From NCBI GenBank assembly GCA_938014945.1, contig CALLQH010000232.1, forward strand, positions 1 to 7,198: a stretch of DNA of 7,198 nt, written 5' to 3'. Position 1 is the first letter of the stretch, and each line of letters opens with the position of its first letter. The notes beneath the pieces were generated by a model. That model ran no database searches. It saw nothing but the letters and a program-made list of their open reading frames with translations, and was not told the origin of the DNA. The DNA is from an uncultured bacterium (GTDB lineage: Bacteria > Pseudomonadota > Alphaproteobacteria > SP197). Made by a program: the position numbers and the translations under genes. This document shows positions 1 to 6,326 of the stretch, in pieces.

Positions 1-165
1 CTCCTGCATGGCCGCCGGCAGCATATCGGCATAGTGGCGCATGACCACGATGTCGAACTGCGGATGGTAACGCCAGACCTCGGTGCCGGCGGCGACTGCC
101 TCGGCGGCGAAGATGCCCGTGCCGTGGATGGCGGAAGGGCCGACATAGTTTCGGATCAGCATCAT
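1..165 (-). CDS. SET-domain protein, N-terminal part only
   Basis: The minus strand from 165 to the window edge is open for 55 codons. The product begins MMLIRNYVGPSAIHGTGIFA and continues into AAEAVAAGTEVWRY. The pattern I-H-G-T-G-I-F-A followed by a short turn and G-T-E-V is the first strand pair of the SET fold, as in SET-domain lysine methyltransferase-like proteins that use S-adenosylmethionine. The catalytic NHxC and later Tyr motifs would lie in the missing C-terminal part, so activity cannot be judged. A GAGGA box (174-178) sits 8 bases before the first ATG (165), which favours that ATG over the next codon (162). Bacterial single-domain SET proteins are common but mostly uncharacterised, so the substrate is unknown. 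The gene is read away from arsC in the same direction after a 200-base spacer, so it may have its own promoter. Confidence 0.75.
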   Translation of the reverse strand, partial: MMLIRNYVGPSAIHGTGIFAAEAVAAGTEVWRYHPQFDIVVMRHYADMLPAAMQE

Positions 166-218
166 GGCGCGGGTCCTCGGGCTGCGGTCTGCGGCCGCAA
201 CCGATGGGGTGGACGACG

Positions 219-258
219 AACGCCCGCCGTCCGGCGCGATGCCGGCATGACGGGCGTT
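219..258 (-). repeat. Compound inverted repeat before the SET gene
   Basis: An outer 8-base stem, AACGCCCG (219-226) with CGGGCGTT (251-258), encloses an inner 5-base stem, CCGGC (231-235) with GCCGG (241-245), whose loop is GCGAT. It lies 54 to 93 bases before the SET start codon. It could be an RNA leader hairpin or a DNA-binding site. In GC-rich DNA such a structure may also arise by chance. Confidence 0.3.
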
Positions 259-309
259 GGTGAAAAGCTCAGGAAACGCGCGGGAAAAACGCCGCGGACG
301 CGGGGCAAA

Positions 310-340
310 CGCTATGCGATTCGCAGGGCATCGCATAGCG
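310..340 (-). terminator. Possible terminator after arsC
   Basis: CGCTATGCGAT (310-320) and ATCGCATAGCG (330-340) are perfect 11-base inverted repeats around a 9-base loop. They lie 26 bases downstream of the arsC stop codon in the direction of transcription. On the minus strand the stem is followed only by TTTG, so the U-tract is poor. It is a plausible terminator or a protein-binding dyad. Confidence 0.4.
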
Positions 341-366
341 GGATATTGGCCCCCTCCGGGAGGTCT

Positions 367-714
367 CTAGAGGATGGCGAGGACCGCTTCGGGCGGTCGC
401 CCCATGGCGGCTTTCTTGCCGTTGACGACGATCGGTCGTTCGATCAGCACGGGGTGGTTGACCATGGCCTCGATCAGCGCCTCGCGCGTCGTGGCGGGAT
501 CGGAAAGGCCAAGCTCCTTGTAGGGCGTTTCCTTGGTCCGCATGGCTTCGCGTGGCGCCTTGCCCATCAGGGTCAGTAGGTGGTCCATGGTCTCGTAATC
601 CGGCGGAGTCTCCAGGTAGAGCACGACCTCCGGCTCGATCCCCTTGCCCCGGATCAGCTCCAGGGTTTCGCGCGATTTCGAGCAGCGGGGATTGTGGTAG
701 ATCGTCACGGTCAT
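367..714 (-). CDS. arsC: Arsenate reductase, ArsC glutaredoxin-dependent type
   Basis: This 115-residue protein has the length and pattern of E. coli ArsC, which reduces arsenate to arsenite in the cytoplasm with glutathione and glutaredoxin. The active-site loop reads HNPRCSKSR with Cys11. The three arginines that hold the oxyanion in the family are present at Arg59 (AMRTKE), Arg93 (LIERPIVV) and Arg106 (MGRP), each one residue before the E. coli numbering. The E. coli motif HPILINRPIVV appears here as HPVLIERPIVV. The start at 714 is supported by an AAGGAGA box 6 bases upstream. The gene lies 31 bases after the dehydrogenase gene and is probably co-transcribed with it. No arsR, arsB or arsH is visible here, so a role in arsenic resistance rests on the family alone. 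Some ArsC-like Spx/YffB proteins do other jobs, but the full Cys and triple-Arg set argues for a true reductase. Confidence 0.92.
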   Translation of the reverse strand: MTVTIYHNPRCSKSRETLELIRGKGIEPEVVLYLETPPDYETMDHLLTLMGKAPREAMRTKETPYKELGLSDPATTREALIEAMVNHPVLIERPIVVNGKKAAMGRPPEAVLAIL

Positions 715-745
715 GGGGTGTCTCCTTCTTCCGGTCTCTGTTTTG

Positions 746-1768
746 TCAGCGCCGCTTCTCGGGCGCCAGCAGGTGGCTGGTGACCCAGTTGCGCAGGGGT
801 TTGCCTTCCAGGTAGTCGGCGATCAGATGGATGGCGTTGGTGCGCATGTCGACCACGGCGTCGGGTGAGAAGAAGGCGGCATGGGGAGTGAGCGCCAGGC
901 GGTCGTCGATCCAGGCCTCGCGCGCGAGCCACGCCTTGATCAGCGGATGCTCCGGATCGGCGGGCTCCACGGGATAGACGTCGAGGCCCAGGCACTGCAG
1001 GGGGCCGTCCTTCATGCCCTCGTAGGCCGCGTCGAGGTCGACCACCGGGCCGCGCGAGGTGTTGATCAGGATGGTGCCGGGCTGCATGGCCGCGATCGCC
1101 TCGCGGTCGATCATGCGTTCGGTCTCGCCCGTCAGCGGCACATGCATGCTGATGATGTCGCAGGCGCCGAGCAACTCCTTCAGGGAGGAAACCCGCGTGA
1201 CGTTGAGCGAAAGCTCGGTACCGCTCGGAAGGTAGGGGTCGTAGGTCATGACCTCCATGCTCATGCCCTGGCAGCGCCGGGCGAAGGCGCTGCCAATGCG
1301 TCCCAGGCCGACGATGCCGACGCGGCGGCGGTAGGTGCGCCGGTTGTAGGGGTTCTCCCACGCCCAGCCTTCGGGCAGGCCTGCCTGCATCCGCGTGTTG
1401 TAGAAGCGGATGCCGCGTACGAAGGTCATCATCAGGGCCAGCGCATGGTCGGCGACTTCGTTGATGCCGTAATCCGGCACATTGGCGACCGGGATGCCGT
1501 TGCGCGAGGCCGCAGCCAGATCGACGTTGTCGAAGCCGACGCCGGCGCGCACCAGCAGGCGGCATCTGGTCATGCGGTCGATCATGCCGGCCCCGACCGG
1601 CTTGGTATTGAACATGCAGAAGGCATCGCAGGCGGCGAGCGCGTCCTCGGGCAGGTCGGCGGGCATGCCGACCTCGCGCAGGTCGAATTCCAGGCTCTCG
1701 CGGCCGGCGGCTTCGAACAGGCCGAGATCATCGATCTTGGGATCGGTGATCAGTACCCGGAACGTCAT
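746..1768 (-). CDS. D-2-hydroxyacid dehydrogenase, C-terminal-binding-protein type
   Basis: This is a 340-residue NAD-dependent oxidoreductase that interconverts a 2-hydroxyacid and a 2-ketoacid in the cytoplasm. The substrate-binding half has the usual LLVRAGVGFDNVDL block (71-84) and the VPDYGINEVADHALALMM helix (97-114). The Rossmann half carries GLGRIG (154-159) and Asp177 at the end of the second strand, which favours NAD over NADP. The catalytic triad is complete: Arg239 in INTSRG, Glu268 in YPVEP and His296 in TPHAAF. The VPDYG motif and overall pattern resemble the bacterial CtBP-like group rather than SerA, and there is no ACT domain. The substrate cannot be read from the sequence. 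A GGGGGA stretch precedes the ATG at 1768. The gene is divergent from the riboswitch-controlled small gene and leads into arsC after 31 bases. Confidence 0.9.
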   Translation of the reverse strand: MTFRVLITDPKIDDLGLFEAAGRESLEFDLREVGMPADLPEDALAACDAFCMFNTKPVGAGMIDRMTRCRLLVRAGVGFDNVDLAAASRNGIPVANVPDYGINEVADHALALMMTFVRGIRFYNTRMQAGLPEGWAWENPYNRRTYRRRVGIVGLGRIGSAFARRCQGMSMEVMTYDPYLPSGTELSLNVTRVSSLKELLGACDIISMHVPLTGETERMIDREAIAAMQPGTILINTSRGPVVDLDAAYEGMKDGPLQCLGLDVYPVEPADPEHPLIKAWLAREAWIDDRLALTPHAAFFSPDAVVDMRTNAIHLIADYLEGKPLRNWVTSHLLAPEKRR

Positions 1769-1865
1769 GGCTGTTTCCCCCGTTGCTGGCGCTCTTTCCT
1801 ACCGCGCACCGGTCATCAGAGCCAGCCGCCAGGGTGACCTTCGTCACGACAGGGACCTTTGGCGG

Positions 1866-1890
1866 TGGCAAACGGCTTTTGCGTTTGCCA
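1866..1890. repeat. Perfect 9-base inverted repeat
   Basis: TGGCAAACG (1866-1874) and CGTTTGCCA (1882-1890) are perfect inverted repeats around a 7-base loop, GCTTTTG. The arm shares the string GGCAAAC with the riboswitch core further down. It lies between divergent transcription units and could be an operator or a leader hairpin. Confidence 0.5.
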
Positions 1891-1908
1891 TGTTCAGGGT
1901 GTGGGGGA

Positions 1909-1929
1909 TCGCCCTTCTGAGCAGGGCGA
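1909..1929 (+). repeat. 7-base hairpin just before the riboswitch
   Basis: TCGCCCT (1909-1915) and AGGGCGA (1923-1929) pair perfectly around the loop TCTGAGC. The hairpin ends one or two bases before the riboswitch and may be the first element of the same leader RNA. Confidence 0.45.
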
Positions 1930-1930
1930 G

Positions 1931-2021
1931 CGACCTCCTCGAAACGGCAAACCGTCGGTAACGGCGGGACGCAAAGCCTCCGGCCCGCGAACACTGCGGG
2001 TAGCGGGGCCACCGAAGGGAG
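1931..2021 (+). promoter_or_regulatory. Cyclic di-GMP class I (GEMM-I) riboswitch
   Basis: The conserved blocks of the GEMM-I aptamer occur in order: GGCAAACC (1946-1953), GACGCAAAGCCTCCGGCC (1968-1985) and GGTAGCGGGG followed by CCACCG (1999-2014). Between the first two, CCGTCG (1952-1957) and CGGCGG (1962-1967) form a hairpin capped by GTAA, a GNRA tetraloop as the family requires. A second hairpin, CCCGC/GCGGG (1984-1988 with 1996-2000), is shorter than in the Vibrio Vc2 aptamer. Aligned by eye, the ligand-contacting G20, A47 and C92 of Vc2 correspond to G1947, A1974 and C2012 and are all kept. CTCC (1935-1938) can pair with GGAG (2018-2021), which is part of the ribosome binding site of the next gene. 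Binding of c-di-GMP would then be expected to lower translation. That direction is inference; the aptamer identity is strong. Confidence 0.9.
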
Positions 2022-2028
2022 CACAGCG

Positions 2029-2298
2029 ATGCACAACGCCCAGGCCTTCGTCGCCCATGACGATTCCAACATCGCCAATCTGGAGGACGCCCGCCGGCCG
2101 GCGGAGAAGAGCGACCGCGAGCTTGCGGCCGATGTCACGGCGGCCATGCTGGATCTGCAGGAGGCGATGGATCGCGCGATCCTTGCCGGCCTCATCGTGG
2201 AGCCCAGCTTTCAGGCGGTCGGCAACCGCTTCGCCACGGTCGGCGTCTCGGCGGAATCCTATCTGGTGAAGGCAAAGATCATGCGCCGCCTGTCCTGA
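2029..2298 (+). CDS. Small protein of unknown function under c-di-GMP riboswitch
   Basis: I do not recognise this 89-residue protein. It starts at the ATG at 2029, with AAGGGAG (2015-2021) 7 bases upstream, at the very end of the riboswitch. That position supports both the start and the reality of the gene. The protein has no signal peptide, membrane segment, cysteine or tryptophan. Its first 30 residues are polar and slightly acidic. Residues 31-55 look like an amphipathic helix (ELAADVTAAM LDLQEAMDRA), followed by ILAGLIVEPSFQAVGNRF and a basic end, VKAKIMRRLS. Overall it is mildly acidic, about 13 acidic to 10 basic residues. It stands alone, with convergent and divergent neighbours, so it is probably the only target of the switch. 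A role in a c-di-GMP response such as motility, biofilm or the cell surface is inferred only from the riboswitch. Confidence 0.8.
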   Translation: MHNAQAFVAHDDSNIANLEDARRPAEKSDRELAADVTAAMLDLQEAMDRAILAGLIVEPSFQAVGNRFATVGVSAESYLVKAKIMRRLS

Positions 2299-2307
2299 GA
2301 CGGCGCA
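2282..2307. terminator. Possible shared terminator between convergent genes
   Basis: TGCGCCG (2282-2288) and CGGCGCA (2301-2307) form a 7-base stem with a 12-base loop over the stop codon of the small gene. It lies 12 bases past the stop of the convergent glycosylase gene. Neither side has a clear T-run, so termination is only suggested by position. Confidence 0.3.
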
Positions 2308-2319
2308 GGGGCCTGCGGC

Positions 2320-2988
2320 TCAGCCGACGGAAAAGGCGAGGATTCTCGAAAGCTGGCACAGCGGCCGGCCGGTCTCGGCCGCCCAGCCGTTGAAGGCCTT
2401 CTGGACCTTCGCCTTGTCGGCCTTGCCGGTGGGCTTCTTTTCCACAATACCCGCGTCGATCAGCGCACGGCTGACATCGTCCGTCAGGACGAAGGTGTCC
2501 TTGCCGACCATGCGCAGGAAATAGGGCCCGGAATTGCCGCCGAGCTGGCTGAAATCGCGCGCCAGCGCGGCCCACAGTCCGACGGTGTCGTCGGCCGGCC
2601 AGGCGGCGAGCCATTGTCCGAAGCTGCCGTGTTCGCGCGCAATCCCCTGCATGGCGGCGGCATTGTCGCGGATCGAGGAGAGCTTGGCCCAGTGGCGGAT
2701 CAGCGCCGCATTGCCCATGCAGGCTTCCATGTCCTCGTCGCTCATCAGCGTGATGCGGCCGGGCTGGAAGCCATGAAAGGCCTCCTCGAAGGCCGGCCAC
2801 TTGGAATCGACCAGGGAATGCTTCAGCCCGGCGCGGAAGACGCGCAGGCACATCTGGGAGAGATAACGGTCGTCGGGAACCGCCGCCAGTTCATCGGCCG
2901 AGCGGGGCGAGGGGAGCTGGGCCTCCAGCTTGTCCTGTCCTCCCGTGCGTTTGAGCGCACGTTTCAGGATCGGGGCGAAGGTGGCCAT
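2320..2988 (-). CDS. Divergent Tag-like 3-methyladenine DNA glycosylase
   Basis: This 222-residue protein resembles the Tag (DNA-3-methyladenine glycosylase I) family of helix-hairpin-helix repair enzymes. Recognisable blocks are DDRYLSQMCLRVFRAGLKHS (39-58), AFEEAFHGFQPGRITLMSDED (66-86), ALIRHWAKLSSIRDNA (95-110) and GGNSGPYFLRMVGKDTF (150-166), which fits the helix-hairpin-helix. Known Tag features are missing. The position of E. coli Glu38, which reads the base, appears as Arg in CLRVFRAGL. The Trp of AGLSW is replaced, and I see no N-terminal Cys/His or C-terminal His/Cys pair for the zinc snap. Asp170/Asp171 in LTDDV may stand where many helix-hairpin-helix glycosylases keep a catalytic Asp. 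The ATG at 2988 lies 8 bases after the aldolase stop and has no clear Shine-Dalgarno, so translation is probably coupled. The superfamily is fairly secure; the substrate is not. Confidence 0.75.
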   Translation of the reverse strand: MATFAPILKRALKRTGGQDKLEAQLPSPRSADELAAVPDDRYLSQMCLRVFRAGLKHSLVDSKWPAFEEAFHGFQPGRITLMSDEDMEACMGNAALIRHWAKLSSIRDNAAAMQGIAREHGSFGQWLAAWPADDTVGLWAALARDFSQLGGNSGPYFLRMVGKDTFVLTDDVSRALIDAGIVEKKPTGKADKAKVQKAFNGWAAETGRPLCQLSRILAFSVG

Positions 2989-2996
2989 GGCGGTTT

Positions 2997-3770
2997 TCAG
3001 CGGTCGGCGTGGGCCTTGACCAGGGCCACGGCGGCATCGCGCAGCAGGGCGTGGTCGGCCGCGGCGATCACCAGATCGTAGCCGCGCGCGAACATGTCCT
3101 TGGCGCTGTCGCCGGGGCCGGGGATGCCGCCCATGAAACGGCCGCTCTCCTTGATCAGGCGCTCGGCCTCCTCGCGCAGCTCCTTGGCGGCCGGCGCATT
3201 GAGGTCGGACAGGCAGCCAATGGAACTCGCCAGATCGTTGCGGCCGATGAACAGCATGTCGATGCCGTCGACCTTGCCGATCTCGCGCAGGTTCTTGACG
3301 GTCAGCTCGCTCTCGACCTGGCTCATGACGAAGACATCGCCGCCCTTGGCCGCAATGAATCCGTCCTTGTCGTAGCCGTAACGGGCGGCGCGGACATTGC
3401 CGGGCGCCACGCCGCGGATGCCGACCGGGGGAAAGCGGCAGGCCGCGGCGACCGCGGCCGCGCCCTCGGCGGTCTCCACCAGGGGCACCATCAGGCCGTC
3501 GATGCCGGTGTCGAGCGCCTGCTTGATGAGCTGGGTGTCGTTGTCGCGTACGCGCAGAAGGCTGGCGCTGTCGCCGCCGGCGCGGATCGCCTGCTGCTGC
3601 AGGATCGCGTCCATGTTGTTCCCGGGGCCGTGCTCCTGATCGATCATGATCACGTCGAAGCCGGCGCCCGCGACGATCTCCGTGGCGATCGGGCTGTTCA
3701 TGTTGACCCAGCCGCCCAGCATCTTGGTGCCGGATTTCAGGGCATCACGGATCGCAGCGCCACGGGCCAT
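2997..3770 (-). CDS. HpcH/HpaI-family class II aldolase
   Basis: This 257-residue protein belongs to the metal-dependent pyruvate aldolases that include 4-hydroxy-2-oxoheptanedioate aldolase (HpaI) and 2-dehydro-3-deoxyglucarate aldolase (GarL). They split 2-keto-4-hydroxy acids into pyruvate and an aldehyde in the cytoplasm. The N-terminal GGWVNMNSPIATEIVAGAGFD matches the family opening. The catalytic His is His47 in DQEHGP, and the pyruvate-binding Arg is probably Arg73 in LLRVRDND. The metal ligands are Glu153 (QVESE) and Asp179 (IGRNDLA). The 26-residue step between these two acids is the same as Glu149 to Asp175 in HpaI. Usual family members are about 250-270 residues. A GGAG box stands 9 bases before the ATG at 3770, which is 26 bases after the helicase gene. 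The surrounding genes give no pathway, so the substrate remains open. Confidence 0.9.
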   Translation of the reverse strand: MARGAAIRDALKSGTKMLGGWVNMNSPIATEIVAGAGFDVIMIDQEHGPGNNMDAILQQQAIRAGGDSASLLRVRDNDTQLIKQALDTGIDGLMVPLVETAEGAAAVAAACRFPPVGIRGVAPGNVRAARYGYDKDGFIAAKGGDVFVMSQVESELTVKNLREIGKVDGIDMLFIGRNDLASSIGCLSDLNAPAAKELREEAERLIKESGRFMGGIPGPGDSAKDMFARGYDLVIAAADHALLRDAAVALVKAHADR

Positions 3771-3796
3771 GGTCTAGATCTCCAGCAGGGAAGGGG

Positions 3797-5416
<1,620 letters not shown>

Positions 5417-5477
5417 TCGGTGGGTTTGCTCCAGCGCGGCAGGCGCCGGTATGCCTTATGTTCTTTCATATGCGCGC

Positions 5478-5506
5478 GTGATACCTGTCGGGCGGCCTCC
5501 CGTCAA
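5478..5506 (-). promoter_or_regulatory. Sigma-70-like promoter for the helicase operon
   Basis: Read on the minus strand, TTGACG (5506-5501) is followed after exactly 17 bases by TATCAC (5483-5478). These match the -35 consensus at five of six bases and the -10 at four of six. Transcription would begin near 5471, giving a leader of about 55 bases before the helicase ATG. Confidence 0.6.
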
Positions 5507-5546
5507 CGCAAGAGCGCATGACGGGGCGCTATGCGACCTCGTCCGA

Positions 5547-5564
5547 TTGCCCTCCGAAGGGCAA
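5547..5564. repeat. 7-base perfect hairpin in the divergent region
   Basis: TTGCCCT (5547-5553) and AGGGCAA (5558-5564) pair around the 4-base loop CCGA. It lies upstream of both divergent genes, about 65 bases before the isochorismatase start and 41 bases beyond the helicase -35. It may be an operator, but no known site is recognised. Confidence 0.4.
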
Positions 5565-5628
5565 CGGGACAGGGGTTTGACTTGGCCATTCGGGAAGCCC
5601 GGCGCCGAGAATTCGAGGAGAGCTTGTC

Positions 5629-6171
5629 ATGCGCATGGAAGCAGGGCGCAGCGCCCTTGTCCTGATCGATCTGCAGGAACGCCTGATGCCCGCCATGATC
5701 GCGGGCGACGAGGTTGTCGCGCGCGGCGCCATCCTTCTGGAAGCGGCACGCGTCCTCGACATCCCGGTGCTGGCCACGCGCCAGTACCCCAAGGGGCTGG
5801 GCGGTCTCGTGGCGCCGTTCGCGGAACGCCTGGATGCCGCGGAATGCCACGACAAGCTGGCGTTTTCCGCCTTTGCCGATGACGCGGTGCACGGCCCGTT
5901 GCTGGGGCTGGGCCGCGATCTGTTCGTTCTGGCGGGGGTGGAGAGCCATGTCTGCGTGCTGCAGACCGCGCTCGACCTGCTGGCCGAGGGCTACCGCGTC
6001 GCGGTGGTGGCCGATGCGGTGACCAGCCGGACCGGGGAAAGCCGCGATCTGGCGCTGGCCCGGCTGCGCAGCCAGGGAGCCCAGATCGTGAATGCCGAGA
6101 TGGTCGTGTTCGAATGGCTGGAACGGGCCGGAACCGACGCATTCCGCAAGCTCTCCCCCCTGATCCGCTGA
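5629..6171 (+). CDS. Isochorismatase-family cysteine hydrolase
   Basis: This 180-residue protein is a single-domain member of the isochorismatase-like hydrolases, nearest in look to the YcaC/ISOC1-2 subgroup. The catalytic set is present: Asp14 in VLIDLQ, Lys76 in HDKLAFS and the nucleophile Cys109 in GVESHVCV. The cis-peptide region before Cys is also of the usual form. The segment QYPKGLGGL (52-60) and the late VFEWLE (160-165) resemble this subgroup. Members hydrolyse amides, ureas or vinyl ethers, and many have no known substrate. There is no signal peptide, so it is cytoplasmic. GAGGAG (5615-5620) stands 8 bases before the ATG at 5629, which is preferred over the Met at codon 3. The gene is divergent from the helicase and probably monocistronic, as a structured 155-base gap follows. 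Confidence 0.9.
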   Translation: MRMEAGRSALVLIDLQERLMPAMIAGDEVVARGAILLEAARVLDIPVLATRQYPKGLGGLVAPFAERLDAAECHDKLAFSAFADDAVHGPLLGLGRDLFVLAGVESHVCVLQTALDLLAEGYRVAVVADAVTSRTGESRDLALARLRSQGAQIVNAEMVVFEWLERAGTDAFRKLSPLIR

Positions 6172-6326
6172 AGCCGCCCCGCTGCGGCAACGGTGCGGCA
6201 GCAGGGTGAATGCGGACCGTTTGCCAGGGGCATCTTGCCTTGCCTCTCAACTGGGGTGAAAATCCTGCTCCAGGCACGACCGCCAGATGCAGGAAGCCAC
6301 CTGGGGCCCTGCGCAGGAGGCCCCGG
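6172..6326 (+). promoter_or_regulatory. Structured leader with sequestered ribosome binding site
   Basis: The 155 bases before the secreted-protein gene hold no gene but several possible pairings. GGGGCC (6303-6308) with GGCCCC (6319-6324), extended by CT/AG over a GCGC loop with a two-base bulge, buries the perfect AGGAGG (6315-6320). TCCTGC (6263-6268) pairs with GCAGGA (6289-6294). CCAGG (6224-6228) could pair with CCTGG (6300-6304), which would compete with the closing hairpin. GGTGAAAATCC (6255-6265) and AAGCCAC (6294-6300) recall short parts of cobalamin riboswitches, but the other conserved boxes are missing. I call this a candidate regulatory leader of unknown type. Confidence 0.35.
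6315..6320 (+). promoter_or_regulatory. Perfect Shine-Dalgarno deciding the start at 6327
   Basis: AGGAGG lies 6 bases before the ATG at 6327. It fixes that codon as the start instead of an in-frame ATG 39 codons earlier, and the protein then opens with a signal peptide. The box lies inside a strong predicted hairpin (6303-6324). Confidence 0.85.

Larger units (their letters stand above)
166..366. other. Non-coding spacer with two inverted repeats
   Basis: I find no credible gene in these 200 bases between the SET-domain gene and arsC, both on the minus strand. They contain a compound inverted repeat (219-258) in the probable 5' leader of the SET gene and a perfect 11-base inverted repeat (310-340) just after arsC. 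Both are listed separately. No convincing -35/-10 pair was found for the SET gene. Confidence 0.6.
1769..1930. other. Divergent spacer upstream of the riboswitch
   Basis: This spacer separates the minus-strand dehydrogenase gene from the plus-strand riboswitch, so promoters for both should lie here. I could not find a convincing -35/-10 pair on either strand. It holds two perfect hairpins, at 1866-1890 and 1909-1929, described separately. Confidence 0.5.
5417..5628. other. Divergent promoter region
   Basis: This spacer of about 210 bases lies between the helicase operon (minus) and the isochorismatase-family gene (plus). It contains a good minus-strand promoter (5478-5506) and a perfect 7-base hairpin (5547-5564). 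The plus strand has a TTGACT hexamer at 5577-5582 but no -10 at a suitable distance, so the plus promoter is not resolved. Confidence 0.6.

Noticed and set aside
1482..2269. Open frames overlapping the riboswitch on both strands
   Set aside because: They run through the conserved RNA element and across other genes, and show no recognisable protein motif.
5577..5605. TTGACT as the -35 of the isochorismatase-family gene
   Set aside because: No -10-like hexamer lies 15 to 19 bases downstream; the sequence there is CGGCGC.
6181..6202. Terminator after the isochorismatase-family gene
   Set aside because: GCTGC/GCAGC gives only a 5-base stem with a 12-base loop and no T-run.
6210..6326. An in-frame ATG at 6210 that would lengthen the secreted protein by 39 residues
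   Set aside because: The ATG at 6327 has a perfect AGGAGG at 6 bases and opens with a clean signal peptide. The extra residues would bury that signal.
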